This document shows positions 5,971 to 6,215 of a stretch of 6,215 bases of DNA, piece by piece. The stretch lies in the NCBI GenBank assembly GCA_016213865.1, contig JACQZL010000247.1:1-6215 (forward strand). Direction: 5' to 3'. Below the pieces are notes generated by a model that made no database searches, was not told the DNA's origin, and was given only the letters and a program-made list of their open reading frames with translations. Each line of letters begins with the position of its first letter. The stretch's first letter is position 1. Made by a program: the position numbers and the translations under genes. Source of the DNA: Candidatus Rifleibacteriota bacterium. Lineage in GTDB: Bacteria; UBP17; UBA6191; JACPRK01.

Positions 5971-6215
5971 GGGGAGGCCGGCCGCGTGCCCGGGCGATGG
6001 AGGACGTTGTAGGTGTCGAACGGGACGACGCGGCGATCCGGCAGGGCCACGCCGAGACAGCACTTGCGGGCCACCTTCATGTCCCAGTTGTGGCGATCCT
6101 GGAACTGCAGGATGACGACCCGGAAGACGTGCTGGTCGATGTACTCGGTGCGGCTGCCCCGATCCGAGAGGAACTTGCCGACCGGGATGCCGCAGACGCA
6201 CGCGAAGTCATAGAG
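5967..6215 (-). CDS. Radical-SAM-type protein, C-terminal fragment (cut by window edge)
   Basis: Reading in from the right edge, the frame is open for 82 codons to a TGA at 5969-5967. The fragment contains FACVCGIPVGKF (4-15), FQDRHNWDMKVARKCC (38-53), GVALPD (55-60) and VVPFDTYNVLHR (63-74). From memory this resembles the C-terminal end of the COG1964 radical SAM group, in which a late cysteine-bearing RKCC-like segment is followed by a PDGRIIPFxxYN motif. That group includes the tetraether-lipid synthase Tes (MJ0619). The N-terminal CxxxCxxC cluster that would prove radical SAM chemistry lies outside the window. The stop overlaps the permease GTG by four bases (GTGA), so the two genes are co-translated. 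The substrate is unknown. Confidence 0.65.
   Translation of the reverse strand, partial: LYDFACVCGIPVGKFLSDRGSRTEYIDQHVFRVVILQFQDRHNWDMKVARKCCLGVALPDRRVVPFDTYNVLHRPGTRPASP

Noticed and set aside
4864..6012. Long plus-strand open frame opposite the permease
   Set aside because: Its translation is a charged, E/R/Q-rich mirror of GC-rich antisense codons, and the minus strand encodes a clear permease signature.
5971..6201. N-terminal extension of the permease to 6201
   Set aside because: The extension is low-complexity basic sequence produced by reading the radical SAM gene in the wrong frame; the GTGA overlap at 5970 is a better start.

Overview
The window is a GC-rich (roughly two-thirds G+C by eye), compactly coded stretch of bacterial chromosome. 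Every gene I can support lies on the minus strand, so transcription runs from high to low coordinates. The phylum cannot be fixed from sequence alone. Long GC-rich genes, GTG starts and a six-helix membrane protein of a kind I loosely associate with Planctomycetota make that phylum or another GC-rich environmental lineage plausible, but this is weak inference.

Layout in transcription order. (1) The C-terminal 82 residues of a radical-SAM-type protein enter from the right edge (6215-5967). (2) A YraQ/ArsP-type (DUF318) permease starts with GTG in a GTGA overlap with that stop (5970-5092). (3) A polytopic membrane protein with a five-cysteine loop overlaps the permease end (5099-4275). (4) After 43 bases and a strong Shine-Dalgarno comes a six-helix membrane protein of unknown function (4231-3497). 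(5) Coupled to it by an ATGA overlap is a membrane protein with an N-terminal CxxC-x9-CxxC zinc ribbon (3500-2889). (6) Ten bases later is a short Lgt-like protein with an altered signature, GRLGCLVGGCCFG (2878-2168). These six genes look like one transcription unit with a possible break or attenuator near 4277-4294. (7) A 224-246 base gap (2167 down to the next start) holds an imperfect long inverted repeat built from CTTCGTG-type words. (8) Two tandem paralogous class I SAM methyltransferases follow (1922-1149 and 1135-365), 13 bases apart. (9) Bases 1-364 hold no gene; they contain tandem CTTCGCGT octamers inside a duplicated unit, plus several small inverted repeats.

How it may work together (inference). 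The upstream cluster is almost entirely envelope-located: a permease, three unknown or Lgt-related membrane proteins, and a radical SAM enzyme whose C-terminus resembles, from memory, the COG1964 group that includes tetraether-lipid synthase (Tes/MJ0619). Together with the Lgt-like protein, which may act on phospholipid, and two methyltransferases, an envelope or lipid modification locus is a reasonable but unproven hypothesis. Metal or metalloid handling is the main alternative, because of the ArsP-type permease and the cysteine-rich proteins.
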